From: Owenia fusiformis
Lineage: Eukaryota > Annelida > Polychaeta > Sabellida > Oweniidae
Reading direction: 5' to 3'
NCBI GenBank assembly: GCA_903813345.2
Contig: CAIIXF020000005.1
Coordinates: forward strand, 27,159,375 to 27,223,374
Length of the DNA stretch: 64,000 bases
Each line of letters begins with the position of its first letter. Position 1 is the first letter of the stretch. The translations under genes were made by a program, and so were the position numbers. Of this stretch, positions 1-22,671 are shown in pieces. A model generated the notes under the pieces. That model made no database searches. It was not told where the DNA came from and saw only the letters and a program-made list of their open reading frames with translations.

Positions 1-134
1 CCACCACCATAAACGTATGTTTTGATAACTTTAAGGCCGATCTGAAATAATTGTTAAATTTGGTTAAACGTAATGACGTAATGAGATGGTATATGATTAA
101 TGCTTAAATGATGACACAGGGCCCTGGCGAATCT

Positions 135-157
135 GGGGGTGGGGGGGGGGGGAGGGT
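135..157. repeat. Poly-G tract in an ABCC intron
   Basis: A run of G broken by single T and A bases. It lies in the intron downstream of the last visible ABCC exon. Length is probably unreliable in this assembly. Confidence 0.6.
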
Positions 158-352
158 GAAGTTGGGCTTGGCTCCTTTCCCATACTTGAGAGCTGTATTT
201 ATTTTTCTAAAATTGGCCTTTTCAAGTCAGCATATTTTCCCAATTTCTCTAAATTGCATACTTCTATCAATGCCTGAATTTTTTAAATAAGGGGCCAGAA
301 TTTTCAAAAGCCCCGTTATTCGAAAGGGTAAATAGATAATCTTTGTACTCAC

Positions 353-10896
<10,544 letters not shown>

Positions 10897-11342
10897 AGTT
10901 CAGGTGATAATCCAAACACGTCGAGGTATTTCTGTTGTAATGTCTCAAACCTATGCTCGGTAGTTTTGGTTTAATGTTTGCCAGCCCGCTTCACGTATGT
11001 ACTGTAAAAACAATACTATTACACTAATGAAGAAGTGTAGCCTTAGTGTTTTATTTTAACTGAAAGGAAACTAATACTGTCTAACTATTACGTTAAAGTG
11101 GCCAATCGGTCAACACTTTTGATATGTATTCATAAATGTATACTTTTCAAGAATGGGGAAAAAATTCCACTAGGTGATACATTTTCTAACAATGCATGTA
11201 ATTCAATGATTTTTGCAGAATAAACATAAAATCGATTTTGCAATGTAACTAAAATAACGTAAATAAATCATCAAGGTAATCTTGATAGAACGATCGACAA
11301 ATACCAGGGGTCTGAATAGAAATTTGCTACATGATGTTCAGA
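10897..11342. other. Upstream flank of the ABCC1-like gene
   Basis: This should hold the 5' UTR and promoter, since the start codon is at 10896. No TATA box or other motif convinces me, and no ORF of note is present. Confidence 0.4.
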
Positions 11343-12434
11343 AAACAGGATCTTAAGAGGTTCTGGACAAATCATTTGATTCTGGACTTGACATATTTTT
11401 TTTCCAACGAAATCACATCCAAGGGTTGAATTTTTATTGGATATTTAGAGAGCGAGTCCTGTATTGATTTCAATAAAAAGGTTAAAATAGAACGCTATTT
11501 GAGAGTTAATCTTATACTTTCATTACATTGATAAATTAAGGCAAATTCTGAAAAATTTTAAAGTGCATTTTTTATGAAATATTATCCAAGTATTTAGATG
11601 AAACGGTCTTATTTAAATACAAATCATAACATGATGATATTTTTTCATAAAATATTTCTTCAAGAAATTCAATTGTTGAAGGCTCAAGATAAAACGAGCT
11701 AATTTAGGTGAAAACCCTTACATGATGATGTGTTTTCATGACTTCTTTCATAAAATTCCATCAAGGGGTGAAAATAAAATGATCGAATTTAAGTGATTTA
11801 AGGATCACGAGGATAGGTTTTCTTGGATATTTTCTATGAAATCCCATCCAGTGGTCAAGGTAAAATTTTTATTTGGTATATTTGGTCACGTGTTCGAACC
11901 CATAGAACCATATAGGAACGTCATTTTGAATGTTACGTGATAAATCCATATAAGGCTTTTAGAACAATGTGGGGAAAGATGAGGGGAAACCCCTGACACC
12001 TGTTCACGATTTTATCCGAACGTTCATCGGATCATTTCGGTTTTTATGCACTTCATTATTTTACCGAAGTTTGCCGATTCGATTCGTCGTATTTCGGAAT
12101 ATTGGGGACAATTTTATACTCCATTGGGAGTATTTTTAATCTACTTCTTATTACGAAGATTCCCGAACCTTGTTCGGATTAATCCGGAATTTCTGACCTA
12201 CTTCATCTACCGAGATTTAACGAGTTTACATTCGGCTCATTTCGGAATCCTGGTGACAATTTTATACTCCATTGGAGTATTTTTGATCTACTTCTTATGA
12301 CGAAGATTTCCGAACCTTGTTCGGATTAATCCGGATTTTCTGACCTACTTCATCTACCGAGATTTAACGAGTTTACATTCGGCTCATTTCGGAATCCTGG
12401 TGACAATTTTATACTCCATTGGAGTATTTTTGAT
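11343..12434. repeat. Left arm of a 1092-bp inverted repeat pair
   Basis: The arm matches the reverse complement of 18711-19802 wherever I compared it. Both arms span exactly 1092 bp, and both encode the same 84-residue open stretch (12046-12300 here), which reads through tandem repeats and is not a gene. Outer ends meet at AAACAGGATCTTAAGAGG and inner ends at GGAGTATTTTTGAT. About 6.3 kb separates the arms. Long inverted repeats carrying internal tandem repeats are typical of foldback-type elements. An inverted segmental duplication, recent gene conversion or an assembly artefact are alternatives. Confidence 0.9.
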
Positions 12435-12605
12435 CTACTTCTCTGGATTTTTGATCTACTTCTTATGACGAAGATTCCCGAATCAGTTCGGATTAATCCG
12501 GATTTTCTGACCTACTTTATCTACCGAGATTTAACGAGTTAACATTCGTCTCATTTCGGAATCCTGGTGACAATTTTATACTCCATTGGAGTATTTTTGA
12601 TCTAC
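12090..12605. repeat. 147-bp tandem repeat, about 3.5 units
   Basis: The unit recurs with landmarks TCCGGATTTTCTGACCTACT near 12183, 12330 and 12497, spaced 147 and then 167 bp apart; the longer gap comes from a partial repeat of TTTTTGATCTACTTC. Each unit contains a short palindrome-like TACTCCATTGGAGTA. The array runs beyond the end of the inverted-repeat arm, so the left side has more units than the right. Confidence 0.85.
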
Positions 12606-12661
12606 TTTTTCTGGATTTTGCCCTACTTATTATAAGTTGACAGCAAGCAAATCAAAAAGTT

Positions 12662-12905
12662 CGCCATGAACGGGTTTCGATCGACTAACCTAGAGAGTGG
12701 AAGCTAAACACGCTAGCCATGAGGCTAACGTTCACCTGTGTGAGATGATAAAAGTATCATATATTTATACCGAGCGTCAATTTAGAATGATCTTCGCTTT
12801 TGACTCCACTTAGATACAACTCGTCAGTTGTATCCAGAATAGGTGAACGCCTATGGTGTTAGTGAATAACCAAATCCCAGGCGAGTGGTTCGTATCCCAC
12901 CGTGA
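12662..12905. repeat. Head-to-head pair of tRNA-like (SINE-type) units
   Basis: On the minus strand, 12740-12662 reads GCCTCATGGCTAGCGTG and then TCGATCGAAACCC, at box A to box B spacing. On the plus strand, 12836-12905 reads GCCTATGGTGTTAGTG and then GTGGTTCGTATCCCACC. Both begin with AGGTGAACG, so they form a diverged inverted pair with a spacer of about 95 bp. They do not fold into full tRNAs as far as I can tell, so SINE heads are more likely than functional genes. Confidence 0.45.
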
Positions 12906-14916
12906 TATGATATTTTTGCTTTATTAATACGACAGAAAGGAGCAAGGTGTAGGTTTGAAAACAAGACGTACGTTTATTTCAATACAGTTTTAGAAACATT
13001 AACCTCTGATAATTGAAGGATTTCCACTTCTGAAGCGCGACTAGATCTAAGAAGTTCATTAATCAAGACAGTGTAAACCTTTTAGATATATGTTAGACAA
13101 TGTACACGCCCCGTGTGGAATCAACTAAATGTTACATTTTGGATTTCATTGAGATCCTGTCATAGTCCTAAAATTTATTTTTCTGGAACATCATTTTTTC
13201 AACACTGATACAAATTTCCCTGACATTTCCATGACATGTCTACAGTTTCAAAATTCCCGGACTCTTTGGCCCTTTTTGACCTTATTTTAAAATTCTCTGA
13301 CATTTCAGGCACTTGGAAAATTAAATCAAAACCCTGACATTTCCAGGTGTGTACGAACGCTGGAATTATTCTTAAAATATCCTTCAAACAAAAGGGGAAA
13401 ATGCTATGCACAAATACTCTAATTTAGTTTGTATTGTAATGCGTTGTATTACATTGCATTGCATTGTATTGTGTATTTATTTGAGTGTCCGTTGACGGTA
13501 AAGAAGGCATTTAAAAGTTATTTGTGAAACTTAATAAACTTAATAAACAATACTTTAACAGTATTCTGTTATGGCAAAGTATATTTCATTTTTTCTCTTG
13601 TTCTCTACAATCTGCGTTGAGGACACTGAAGCATATGTCTGTATTTTGTTGGTGGGGAACAGCGTATCCTATCGTTCACGGAGCAAATTCAACTCTCGTT
13701 CACGAGTACCTTGTTTTTGGGCTCTTGTCCCAAAGATAACGATTGTATAAGGTTGCATAATCAGGATTATGAGCTTTCATGTTCTCATAGTTACATCTGT
13801 TGTAAAACGAATCTTGTCGCAACCTCTGCGAATCACGACAGCATAACATTTGAATCACGTTGACATCATTGCAAAATTAGGCTAAATATGCTAAGTCAAG
13901 ACGTTCATTAGCCCACGAAAGTTCATGGGTAACTTGAGAACTACAAAATACAACCAAATACTTTTCGAACGTACAATAGCAATATTTCTCACCTAACGTC
14001 TTCATAGTTTTAGGAACGTATTTTAAACGCATGATAGCCAAATATATCAAGATACTATATCTGCCTAAATGAAGTTATCTAGTGTTTACAAAGTTTTGAA
14101 ATATATTATATCCAGATCCATCAGAAATTAACTTATCCATTTACATTACTTTACTAGTTCTAGTATCTTGCATGACTCGTTCATAAGAATTCTTTAATTC
14201 TACCTCGTTCCCAATACGTCCTCAGACAGACAAGAAATTGAAGTCACACCCGTTTGTTTGCGTGGCATATTTATACGTATACGCACTTTCTCTGATTATT
14301 GTCAAACAAATACATTTCAGGAGAAGAACATAAAAAACAAATGCCTGAAACGAATGCCGAAACATAAATCCCAAGTGATTAAGTATAGAATGTTTTATTC
14401 TTTTACGATTTGATAAGAGACCGAGACTAAGAAATTAAATGCGACGAAATATTTTGACAACGTAATTTGTATACTGTTTTATTCTTAAAGTTCTATGCGA
14501 TAAATTATTTTATCTGTTTCAAAATGTTTCATTTTATTTTGCCTATATAAAAGAGATTGAAGAAGATAAGATAAACTGTTCCGTAATATATATTGTGTTT
14601 TAATAACCTTTTTTTAGAATCACAATGTAAAATAAATCTCCCGTTCCTGCCATTCTGGTAACGCCATGCAATGGATGCAATTCAAAGTGAGAGAGAGATC
14701 TATGAATAACAGAATGCGTCCATGCCATTAATTTGGCCAAATACATGGCATGAAACTGACGTAAGTTTAAGTAAGCTACGCCCCCCGCTTTCTCTGGTAA
14801 ATTATGACTTTATTTTTCGGAGTAATGGGTTTCGGACAACTGGGTTTCGGAGAACTGGGGTGTACCCGAATACGCTTTGCACGCCGCTTTAAAATCCCGA
14901 TGTCTCCAGAGGTAGT
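12906..14916. other. Noncoding DNA inside the inverted-repeat loop
   Basis: AT-rich. No ORF resembles a known protein, and I see no transposase or polymerase motif. A run of TGCATTGTATTG-type short repeats lies near 13430-13475. Confidence 0.5.
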
Positions 14917-15365
14917 TTAATCCGGTAGCCGACAGGCGTTTCTTGCATTATTGAATACAAGCTAACCTTATATTCGCGAATGCAACTAACGCCTTCCGGC
15001 TACCTGATTAACCCAGTATAATATGACCAAGTCATTTAAATATGAATGGAATAGTGGCAGGTACTATTCGTATTGACATGAGTTTCCAGTAAAATAATAG
15101 GTTAATCCGGTAGCCGACATGCGTTAGTTGCATTTGCGAATACAAGCTAAGACTATGATTTGGGAATGGAAGATTTCAGCTTCCGGATTAACCTACCATT
15201 CTATGGGCGACTCATTTAAATATGAAAAGAACCTGACAATATTCCATTGATATTTTAATGAATTGCCCATAAAATAGTAAAGTAAGTTTATCCGGTAGCC
15301 GACAGGCGTTAGCGGCATTCGCGAATACAAGCTCCTTTATTTCATAATTTGGGAAATATATATTT
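14917..15365. repeat. 185-bp tandem hairpin repeat, about 2.5 units
   Basis: TTAATCCGGTAGCCGACAGG-like heads start at 14917, 15102 and 15287, exactly 185 bp apart. Within the first unit the head is followed by its inverted partner, AACGCCTTCCGGCTACCTGA near 14988-15010. Inner stems include GCGAATACAAGCT. Each unit could therefore fold into a cruciform of about 95 bp. The third unit lacks its right half. Confidence 0.8.
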
Positions 15366-16160
15366 TCACAATATTGAAATAGATGGTGGTTCAAAGTGGA
15401 ATACATATCATACAAGTGTCACAGATATTTTTAGTGCATATATGGTCTGTCTTTGCATGACTTTGTAGAACATATCAAAACCCTGGGATCCACAGGGTAA
15501 CAGTAAGTACATTTCGTGAGATCTTCCGAAGTTCATGCTTCAAAGTTGTCAAAGTTGTAAAAGGGTAATCCTTTTTTGAGTACGAAAGCGTACTTTTTGT
15601 TCAATAGCCTTTCCCAGCTGCTAATCTTTTGAGTGCATCGTGCATTCAACGAATTGTATTCACTTATTAACCAATCAGTGCCAGGAACAAAATGCACGCT
15701 TACTTTTTGGGCTAAGTTTAGTGTTTTATGAAGCATGCTACATACAAATGTTACGCTTTTGCTCATTTACTTTGAGAACTATCTATAGGTACACATTACC
15801 AATTGACTCCTAGATTTGAGTGAACAAGTACCTCGTATTTTTCATTTTTCGATATTTTGAGATTTGTTGGCTGATGAGTAACTTGATATTTTATGTCTAA
15901 ATATATTAAAGTGGTTAATAGTAATAGTTTTATTGTACACCATAAACTGTTAACGTTTTAGAATTGGGACACAATATATGATTTGATAATAGAACAATAC
16001 ATGTATATGTCTTACTCTAAACTCGGTGGTTTGTTTGTTAGTATGTTTTCTTAACAGCTCAATAACTGTTGTATTAATAAGGCGTTATACTATGAAAAAA
16101 AGATTGAACGATGTAGGCATAGGCAGAGGGAGTATCACACTACCCTACCACGTGAACACA
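15366..16160. other. Noncoding stretch
   Basis: Only short ORFs without recognisable content. I see no repeat structure. Confidence 0.4.
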
Positions 16161-16373
16161 TTTAAAAAGAATACAGGGTACAGTCGGGGGTACAGTTAAG
16201 TTGCAAATAGAGCGGGTATTCTTTGTCCTTTTCCATAGGACTTTTCTGGTGATAGTGCGTTGCAAACTGCTCGATGAATCTATACAATGTAAAATCTAGT
16301 ATTCCTCCAGAACTATGGAAATAAACAAAGGTCCTCCATTTGCAACTTCACTGTAGCCTGTATTCCTTTTAAA
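16161..16373. mobile_element. Small inverted-repeat element (MITE-like)
   Basis: The left end TTTAAAAAGAATACAGGGTA and the right end, read on the other strand (TTTAAAAGGAATACAGGCTA), form imperfect terminal inverted repeats. They continue into TTGCAAAT and a CCATAG motif, about 60-65 bp per arm. It has no coding capacity and no clear target duplication. Confidence 0.55.
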
Positions 16374-18710
16374 GAAATACGGGCTACAGTATTGGGGTAT
16401 AGTAGTTTGATTTTTCAATATATCACTAATCTAGCTTCTTTCCTTGAAAAAACATGAGTTTTGATGTACGTATATCAAACATGGGCCACTGCACTATATT
16501 GAACCAGGGTGCCGGTGTTACATAATGTGATTTTATGGGCCATCATACAACCACCTCTTGCCCACTTTATTCATGTTTTGGATTACAGTTTATACACAAT
16601 GCATAAACAGCATGAAACAATCATTTCTACTTGTGGATTAGATTTGTATACATCTCTTTGTGAACTGAGTGTTATGTTCAATATGTGAAAATATCATGGA
16701 CTTAAATTGTACTTATATTTATAACCTGACCACATTTGCATATGTTCAACAACTGACTGAGTGATCGAGTTCATCAAACAATGTTCGTAATAGAGGTCAT
16801 GAACTTTGCTTTATTCATAATCCTATTTCTGCAACTGACTCATATTATGCATCTTATTATATAATATTATATGATTTATTTTGATTAGCAGTGTCTCATT
16901 AGCCATTGGTGGCTCGAGGCTTTTTGGATGATTGTACAGATGTATATGTATGAAATTAAGCATGCGACACTTAAATAAAAAACAATACAATATTAAGCTT
17001 ATAAACTTGCTGATCATATGATTTTAATATTTTAATACTACATGATACTCATATCAAAATACCAATGTATTTGTGAACAACTCTTACGTTTGATATTGTA
17101 CGAATTTTCTGATTTGCTGTAGTAGTCGTAAATGCAACATATAACAATGTTATGTTACTTTGTGTCATATGAAAAATAAATTCGTACAAAGATGAGTTTT
17201 ATTTCGTTTGTTATTCAATGTAGAATACACGTTGTACATTATTTCATGTATAGGATATTGACAATAATCAGACTATCGTATTACAATACAGAAGAATAAA
17301 AGAGATAATGATATATGCATTCTAATTTGAGATTGACATGCGTAAAGGTATCAATATTTTATCTAGTATTTCATTTTATCCCTCCCATCCCATCCCACCC
17401 GCTCATCAGCAATCCCCAGAAAATTCGTTCGGTGCTTTTAAATGTTAATAGTTCGGTTGAGTTTCAAAAATAAATCTTAAGCACTTTAAATCTAGATAAA
17501 ATATTCATGATTTGATTGTGATTATCATTTCTAATTATTACATGACGGTTCCATTACATTCAATGCGTATCTAATCCTCATAGTTTATACTCGATTTTCG
17601 ACAGGTAAAGGTAATATATCAACCCTCGGTCCCTACTATTTCTCGTGTAGATATATTGCATAACTTTCTCAGATATATCCTGTATATTAAATACATTAAA
17701 TAACATTATATATGTTAGTCTCAGCCTAGACAGTATATATATCAATTTTATTGGATAATGCCATGGGCTTTCCCACGATAATGCGTAAATTCGAATGACC
17801 TTGAAATGAATTTCAACATCCAAAATGTGTTAATTTGATCATCCACCGTGTAACTAAAAGCATATTCATGGCCTATTTGCCTTAAAATACGATTGTGATT
17901 ATGATTTCGAATTCTGTTCTCCATATGTAAAATCTAGAAACATAACAGAGTTAAGTTACACGAAATTCAGCCAACTTGAACATGAAGTCTTGTCAATTTA
18001 CTTAATCGTTGATTGATTTCTAGGTTTATTAGAATTAAAAGAACGAACGTTTCATCAAACGAGTCCTATATTCAATATCTATTCGTTGGGCCCATTCTTT
18101 AAATGTAACTATATTCTTTTAACTTTAAAAGTATCTGTTTAGTGCTACTTTAACATATATTCATTATTTTTATCCGCACAACAGTATCAAACGTTAATGC
18201 ACAACTAGCCATGCCAAGACATGGCCACTACCCTCGTCCAAAGTAAAATACAAGGTCCTCATTCTTTAATGATTATGTTTCAATTGATTTAGTTTAGTGA
18301 TTTAAATGTAGGAAAATGAGTCGCTGTGATGTCATATCTGGCGCAGCAATTTCAGAGTCACTGCAAAAAATTGAAACATCAGTCGGATCATAAGACTAAA
18401 TAAAAAAGCTATTTAGGGATGAATAACATTCGGTGAAATCCGTGATATCGTTATATCATTCGTTAATTGTCAAAGCTGCGCCCATTTCTCGGTGCAGGCA
18501 GATATAAGGCGGCCAGACTGGGCATACACAAAATGTATTGTATGTGCTCCTTAGGTTGCACTCGGGTGCTATCAACATCGAACACACACACGTTTAAGAT
18601 ACACAGAGATAATTAAGGGATGAGTGACAAAGGGATGTTAAAAACAGGTGGCTATTGCAATTGATATTTTAATGTCACTTTAGTATGTAAGAATCTTTTC
18701 ATCAATCAAA
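16374..18710. other. Noncoding DNA, inner part of the inverted-repeat loop
   Basis: AT-rich with short ORFs only. The stretch between the two arms contains nothing that would mark an autonomous element. Confidence 0.45.
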
Positions 18711-19802
18711 ATCAAAAATACTCCAATGGAGTATAAAATTGTCACCAGGATTCCGAAATGAGCCGAATGTAAACTCGTTAAATCTCGGTAGATGAAGTAG
18801 GTCAGAAAATCCGGATTAATCCGAACAAGGTTCGGAAATCTTCGTCATAAGAAGTAGATCAAAAATACTCCAATGGAGTATAAAATTGTCACCAGGATTC
18901 CGAAATGAGCCGAATGTAAACTCGTTAAATCTCGGTAGATGAAGTAGGTCAGAAATTCCGGATTAATCCGAACAAGGTTCGGGAATCTTCGTAATAAGAA
19001 GTAGATTAAAAATACTCCCAATGGAGTATAAAATTGTCCCCAATATTCCGAAATACGACGAATCGAATCGGCAAACTTCGGTAAAATAATGAAGTGCATA
19101 AAAACCGAAATGATCCGATGAACGTTCGGATAAAATCGTGAACAGGTGTCAGGGGTTTCCCCTCATCTTTCCCCACATTGTTCTAAAAGCCTTATATGGA
19201 TTTATCACGTAACATTCAAAATGACGTTCCTATATGGTTCTATGGGTTCGAACACGTGACCAAATATACCAAATAAAAATTTTACCTTGACCACTGGATG
19301 GGATTTCATAGAAAATATCCAAGAAAACCTATCCTCGTGATCCTTAAATCACTTAAATTCGATCATTTTATTTTCACCCCTTGATGGAATTTTATGAAAG
19401 AAGTCATGAAAACACATCATCATGTAAGGGTTTTCACCTAAATTAGCTCGTTTTATCTTGAGCCTTCAACAATTGAATTTCTTGAAGAAATATTTTATGA
19501 AAAAATATCATCATGTTATGATTTGTATTTAAATAAGACCGTTTCATCTAAATACTTGGATAATATTTCATAAAAAATGCACTTTAAAATTTTTCAGAAT
19601 TTGCCTTAATTTATCAATGTAATGAAAGTATAAGATTAACTCTCAAATAGCGTTCTATTTTAACCTTTTTATTGAAATCAATACAGGACTCGCTCTCTAA
19701 ATATCCAATAAAAATTCAACCCTTGGATGTGATTTCGTTGGAAAAAAAATATGTCAAGTCCAGAATCAAATGATTTGTCCAGAACCTCTTAAGATCCTGT
19801 TT
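18711..19802. repeat. Right arm of the 1092-bp inverted repeat pair
   Basis: Reverse complement of 11343-12434, same length, no mismatch found by eye. Its outer end is followed after 9 bp by a small hairpin MITE (19812-19903) that the left arm lacks, so the MITE arrived after the arms were duplicated, or beside an existing end. The arm carries two of the 147-bp units. Confidence 0.9.
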
Positions 19803-19811
19803 CAGAACATG

Positions 19812-19903
19812 TAGCCTTGCCCAAGTCGGTATTTCTTTACTTATCCTGATCTGGTCATAATAGAAATCAAGATAAGTAAAAGAGACCGACATGGGCAAGG
19901 CTA
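19812..19903. mobile_element. 92-bp hairpin MITE, copy 1
   Basis: Ends TAGCCTTGCCCAAGTCGGT and, on the opposite strand, TAGCCTTGCCCATGTCGGT. The inner stems (TACTTATC and GATAAGTA) make almost the whole element one hairpin. It matches the copy at 48549-48642 in inverse orientation. No clear target duplication is visible here. Confidence 0.8.
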
Positions 19904-21561
19904 GATGTTCAGCCATGATCCAATTCGCGGGGCATAATAAAAATCACTGTATAATTGTTCCATGGTAACTATGAATTTGCATTGACACCCCTATTACCCG
20001 TTATACGCTTTATTTCCAAATACTACTCATGCTACTGAAGCTATACTTGTGCCATTTTGAAAACTATTAGTGAATGATTGACTGCTGCACCTCAAGCCAG
20101 ATTATTTTTGAATCCCATGCTTCATCTACCGACCGAGCTATCGCAAAAGAATATGAATGTTTTTGACCAACCCTATATATTTGATCCATACGATAGGGGA
20201 CGGCGGAGCAAGGCGGGCACAAAAAGAGCAGTCATTTTTAACAGCTTGTAAAGATATTTTGCGAAGGTTTCTGTCCGCTGAACTCATGTTTATTGAAACA
20301 AGGAACATTGGTTCTCTGAGACACATTGATATATGGCATTGATTAATATTTTGAAATAAATTTTTGAATTGCTAATATGCCCCTCACTTTTGAAAAATAA
20401 TTTTGTGTGGTCATGGGGCAAGAAGGGCCCCCGTGAGGCAAGAAGGGCCGTTCTATCAGAAACCTTCTTTGAATTGTAGGTTTTACCAAAGTCAGAAGTG
20501 GGGCAAAAAGGGCCACGTTTTGGGGAAAGTGGCGCGTGAACGGCGAGTGAGGTCTGTGCCATGATGATCCCATGTCAGAATAATATCAGGCGATATATAC
20601 TTTAAAACAATAAAATAAACTTGGTGGTCCGTCTTGACCCACCCCGCTGTCCAACACGTTCTAGTCTACTAGATATCTGCTTTCACATCGTTGCTAGCAT
20701 TGCTTACATGAGATACTTACAGAAATGTTAGTATAGATGGATATGTAAAAACTAGATGTCGTACGTATACTGTAATTACTTGAACCGATGAAAACATCTG
20801 ATGTACTTAAATTGGTATCCTCACCCTCTCGTTGCACATACACAGTCCTCCACGCGTTCAGCGACCAATCGAAATTGATAACAGCTCCTTTGTAACTTCA
20901 CAAATGGTATTTAAATTGTGATTAAAGACACCAGAAGGGGACTTGCGGCTCATATCCAATATCCTAGTACTTCTTATTGTTCTGCGAAAACCTATATCAA
21001 TGTGTGCCCGAGATCTAGAATGTCATCTCTTGTGACACCAATAGTCCCAGTTTTTATCTCCAAGGTGTATAACAAACTTACCGACTGTTGTGAAATATCT
21101 GTACTTCATACAATACTCATTATCTTTACAGAAGGGCCCTTCAGGTATATGTTATATATCAAGATATCATAAACGGACACCTTAAAATGCAAATAAATAA
21201 CTGTAACCTGATATTATTCCTGTCATTTTGGTTGTCTTTGGTTAGCATCGTTATGATGAGTGTTTTGTACTCAACATGGTTCCACTTAACATATGATACC
21301 GGGGTGGATCTGAAAATCAAGTGGAGGGGAAAGTGTGGACCCAAAGTTTGGAATTTTAGACCCCTATTCTGAAAATTTGGGAAATTTTTTTCAAAAGTAA
21401 GCCCAAAATTAAAATAAATGCCGAGTAATGCCAGTTTGTTTCTTAAGTTGCCTACTTATGTGGAGAGAAGCATACTTTGGGCCCTAAAATTCCTTTGGAC
21501 CTCATTTTTTGGAGGGCCAACGAGATCCAGCAGTGATCATGGCCGTGTTTTGAAGTACTCT
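19904..21561. other. Noncoding stretch
   Basis: Contains a G-rich patch near 20410-20560 with repeated GGGGCAAGAAGGGCC-like words. No ORF resembles a known protein. Confidence 0.4.
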
Positions 21562-21735
21562 GTCAGATACTGTTGTCACAAATGGCGGACATAACTGTTG
21601 CTACAACTGTTTAATCACTTGGTCCTAATTTCATGGGATTTTATCGTAGCTAATTTCGTGCATGTATAAAGCTCTTGTGATGATGTTTCATATGAAATCC
21701 CAATTTCGATCATTGGGTCGTGAATCGCCACAATA

Positions 21736-22671
21736 CACTGTTGCTCATAAATATGGAATATTAGATTTGTCAGATAAGAATTCAAGTTTTGGATGAAGAC
21801 AACTTTTATTTGGAGTCGTTTAAGCAAATAATTTTCTATGCAAATCATAAACACATATTTAATCTACAAATCAACATTTTTTAGGGAAAAAATATTTACA
21901 TTTAAGTTTAGAAATTTGCTGGCGTTTAAAATGGGGCAGTCTGAAAAATTTTGCATTTTCAAAACACCCCGATCCAAATTTTAATGTAAAGTGGATCAAA
22001 CAAACTAAACACCAGGACATGAAGATGAATTACTCCTCTAGCCCATAACAGCACTAATATGCGGTATTTCTTCCTATTGCTGCATTCAGAGCATCCATCT
22101 CGCGGGGCCCGCTGTCAATGATATGTCTGACCTGTCTACGCGAAATATGGTCCCACTACTCAATCAGAGGAGTATATAACTCTGCTAAATTTTGAGATAG
22201 GGGATCCATGTGACAAATTTCGCTGTCAGTTTCATCCCACATGTGCTCTGCGAGAGCCTGATCAGGTGACTTTGGTGCCTATGGTAGCTGCTCCACATTG
22301 CCTGCCCTGGGGAAATCCTGCATAATGAAGCTATCATACGCATCAGCTTCATCATGCTGCAGTTTAAAGTTACGCCCAAACACTCTATTTGCATGTGGTA
22401 CTATATGTAGATCCAAAAGGTCACCGTACCTCTCACCGCTGACATTACAGTTGAGACTCACCAAGCGGGTGCGACTCTCCTTGGTGAACACCACCTCAAA
22501 TATGAACAGAACCACCTCCACAAGCTACTTTTAATAACAATCAGTTTTATGTACAAATATGAGGAGAAAATCGATAGGAAATAAACATTTTTTAACTTAT
22601 TTTTACCATTTGTAAGAATTATACCAAACAATTAATAATTGTAAAATATTCCATATTTATGAGCAACAGTG
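21736..22671 (-). mobile_element. Degenerate Tc1-like DNA transposon, 936 bp
   Basis: Perfect ends CACTGTTGCTCATAAATATG on both strands extend to GGAATATT. Each end is flanked by TA (21734-21735 and 22672-22673), as expected for Tc1/mariner target duplication. The interior keeps the second half of a transposase in broken frames. Intact elements of this group are usually 1.3-1.7 kb, so this is an internally deleted, nonautonomous fossil. Confidence 0.85.
22185..22521 (-). pseudogene. Tc1-like transposase remnant
   Basis: Minus-strand frames read like the DDE half of a Tc1 transposase. FTKESR corresponds to the family's FTDESR, then come GERYGDLLDLHIVPHANR and FKLQHDEADA (family LQQDNARPHTA), then IMQDFPRAGNVEQLP. 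The text changes frame near 22280, where SHLIRLSQSTCGMKL matches the family's SPDLNPIEHVWDEL. The N-terminal DNA-binding half is missing. Confidence 0.7.

Noticed and set aside
14917-15365. CRISPR-like array
   Set aside because: Repeats are 185 bp apart and imperfect, with internal hairpins and no spacers; the genome is animal.
12046-19099. Identical 84-codon frames in both inverted arms
   Set aside because: They read through the 147-bp tandem repeat and repeat internally (GVFLIYFL). They match no protein type.
11343-19802. Large virus-like (Polinton-type) element with long inverted ends
   Set aside because: The loop has no capsid, integrase or polymerase-like frame, and tandem repeats in the arms fit foldback elements better.
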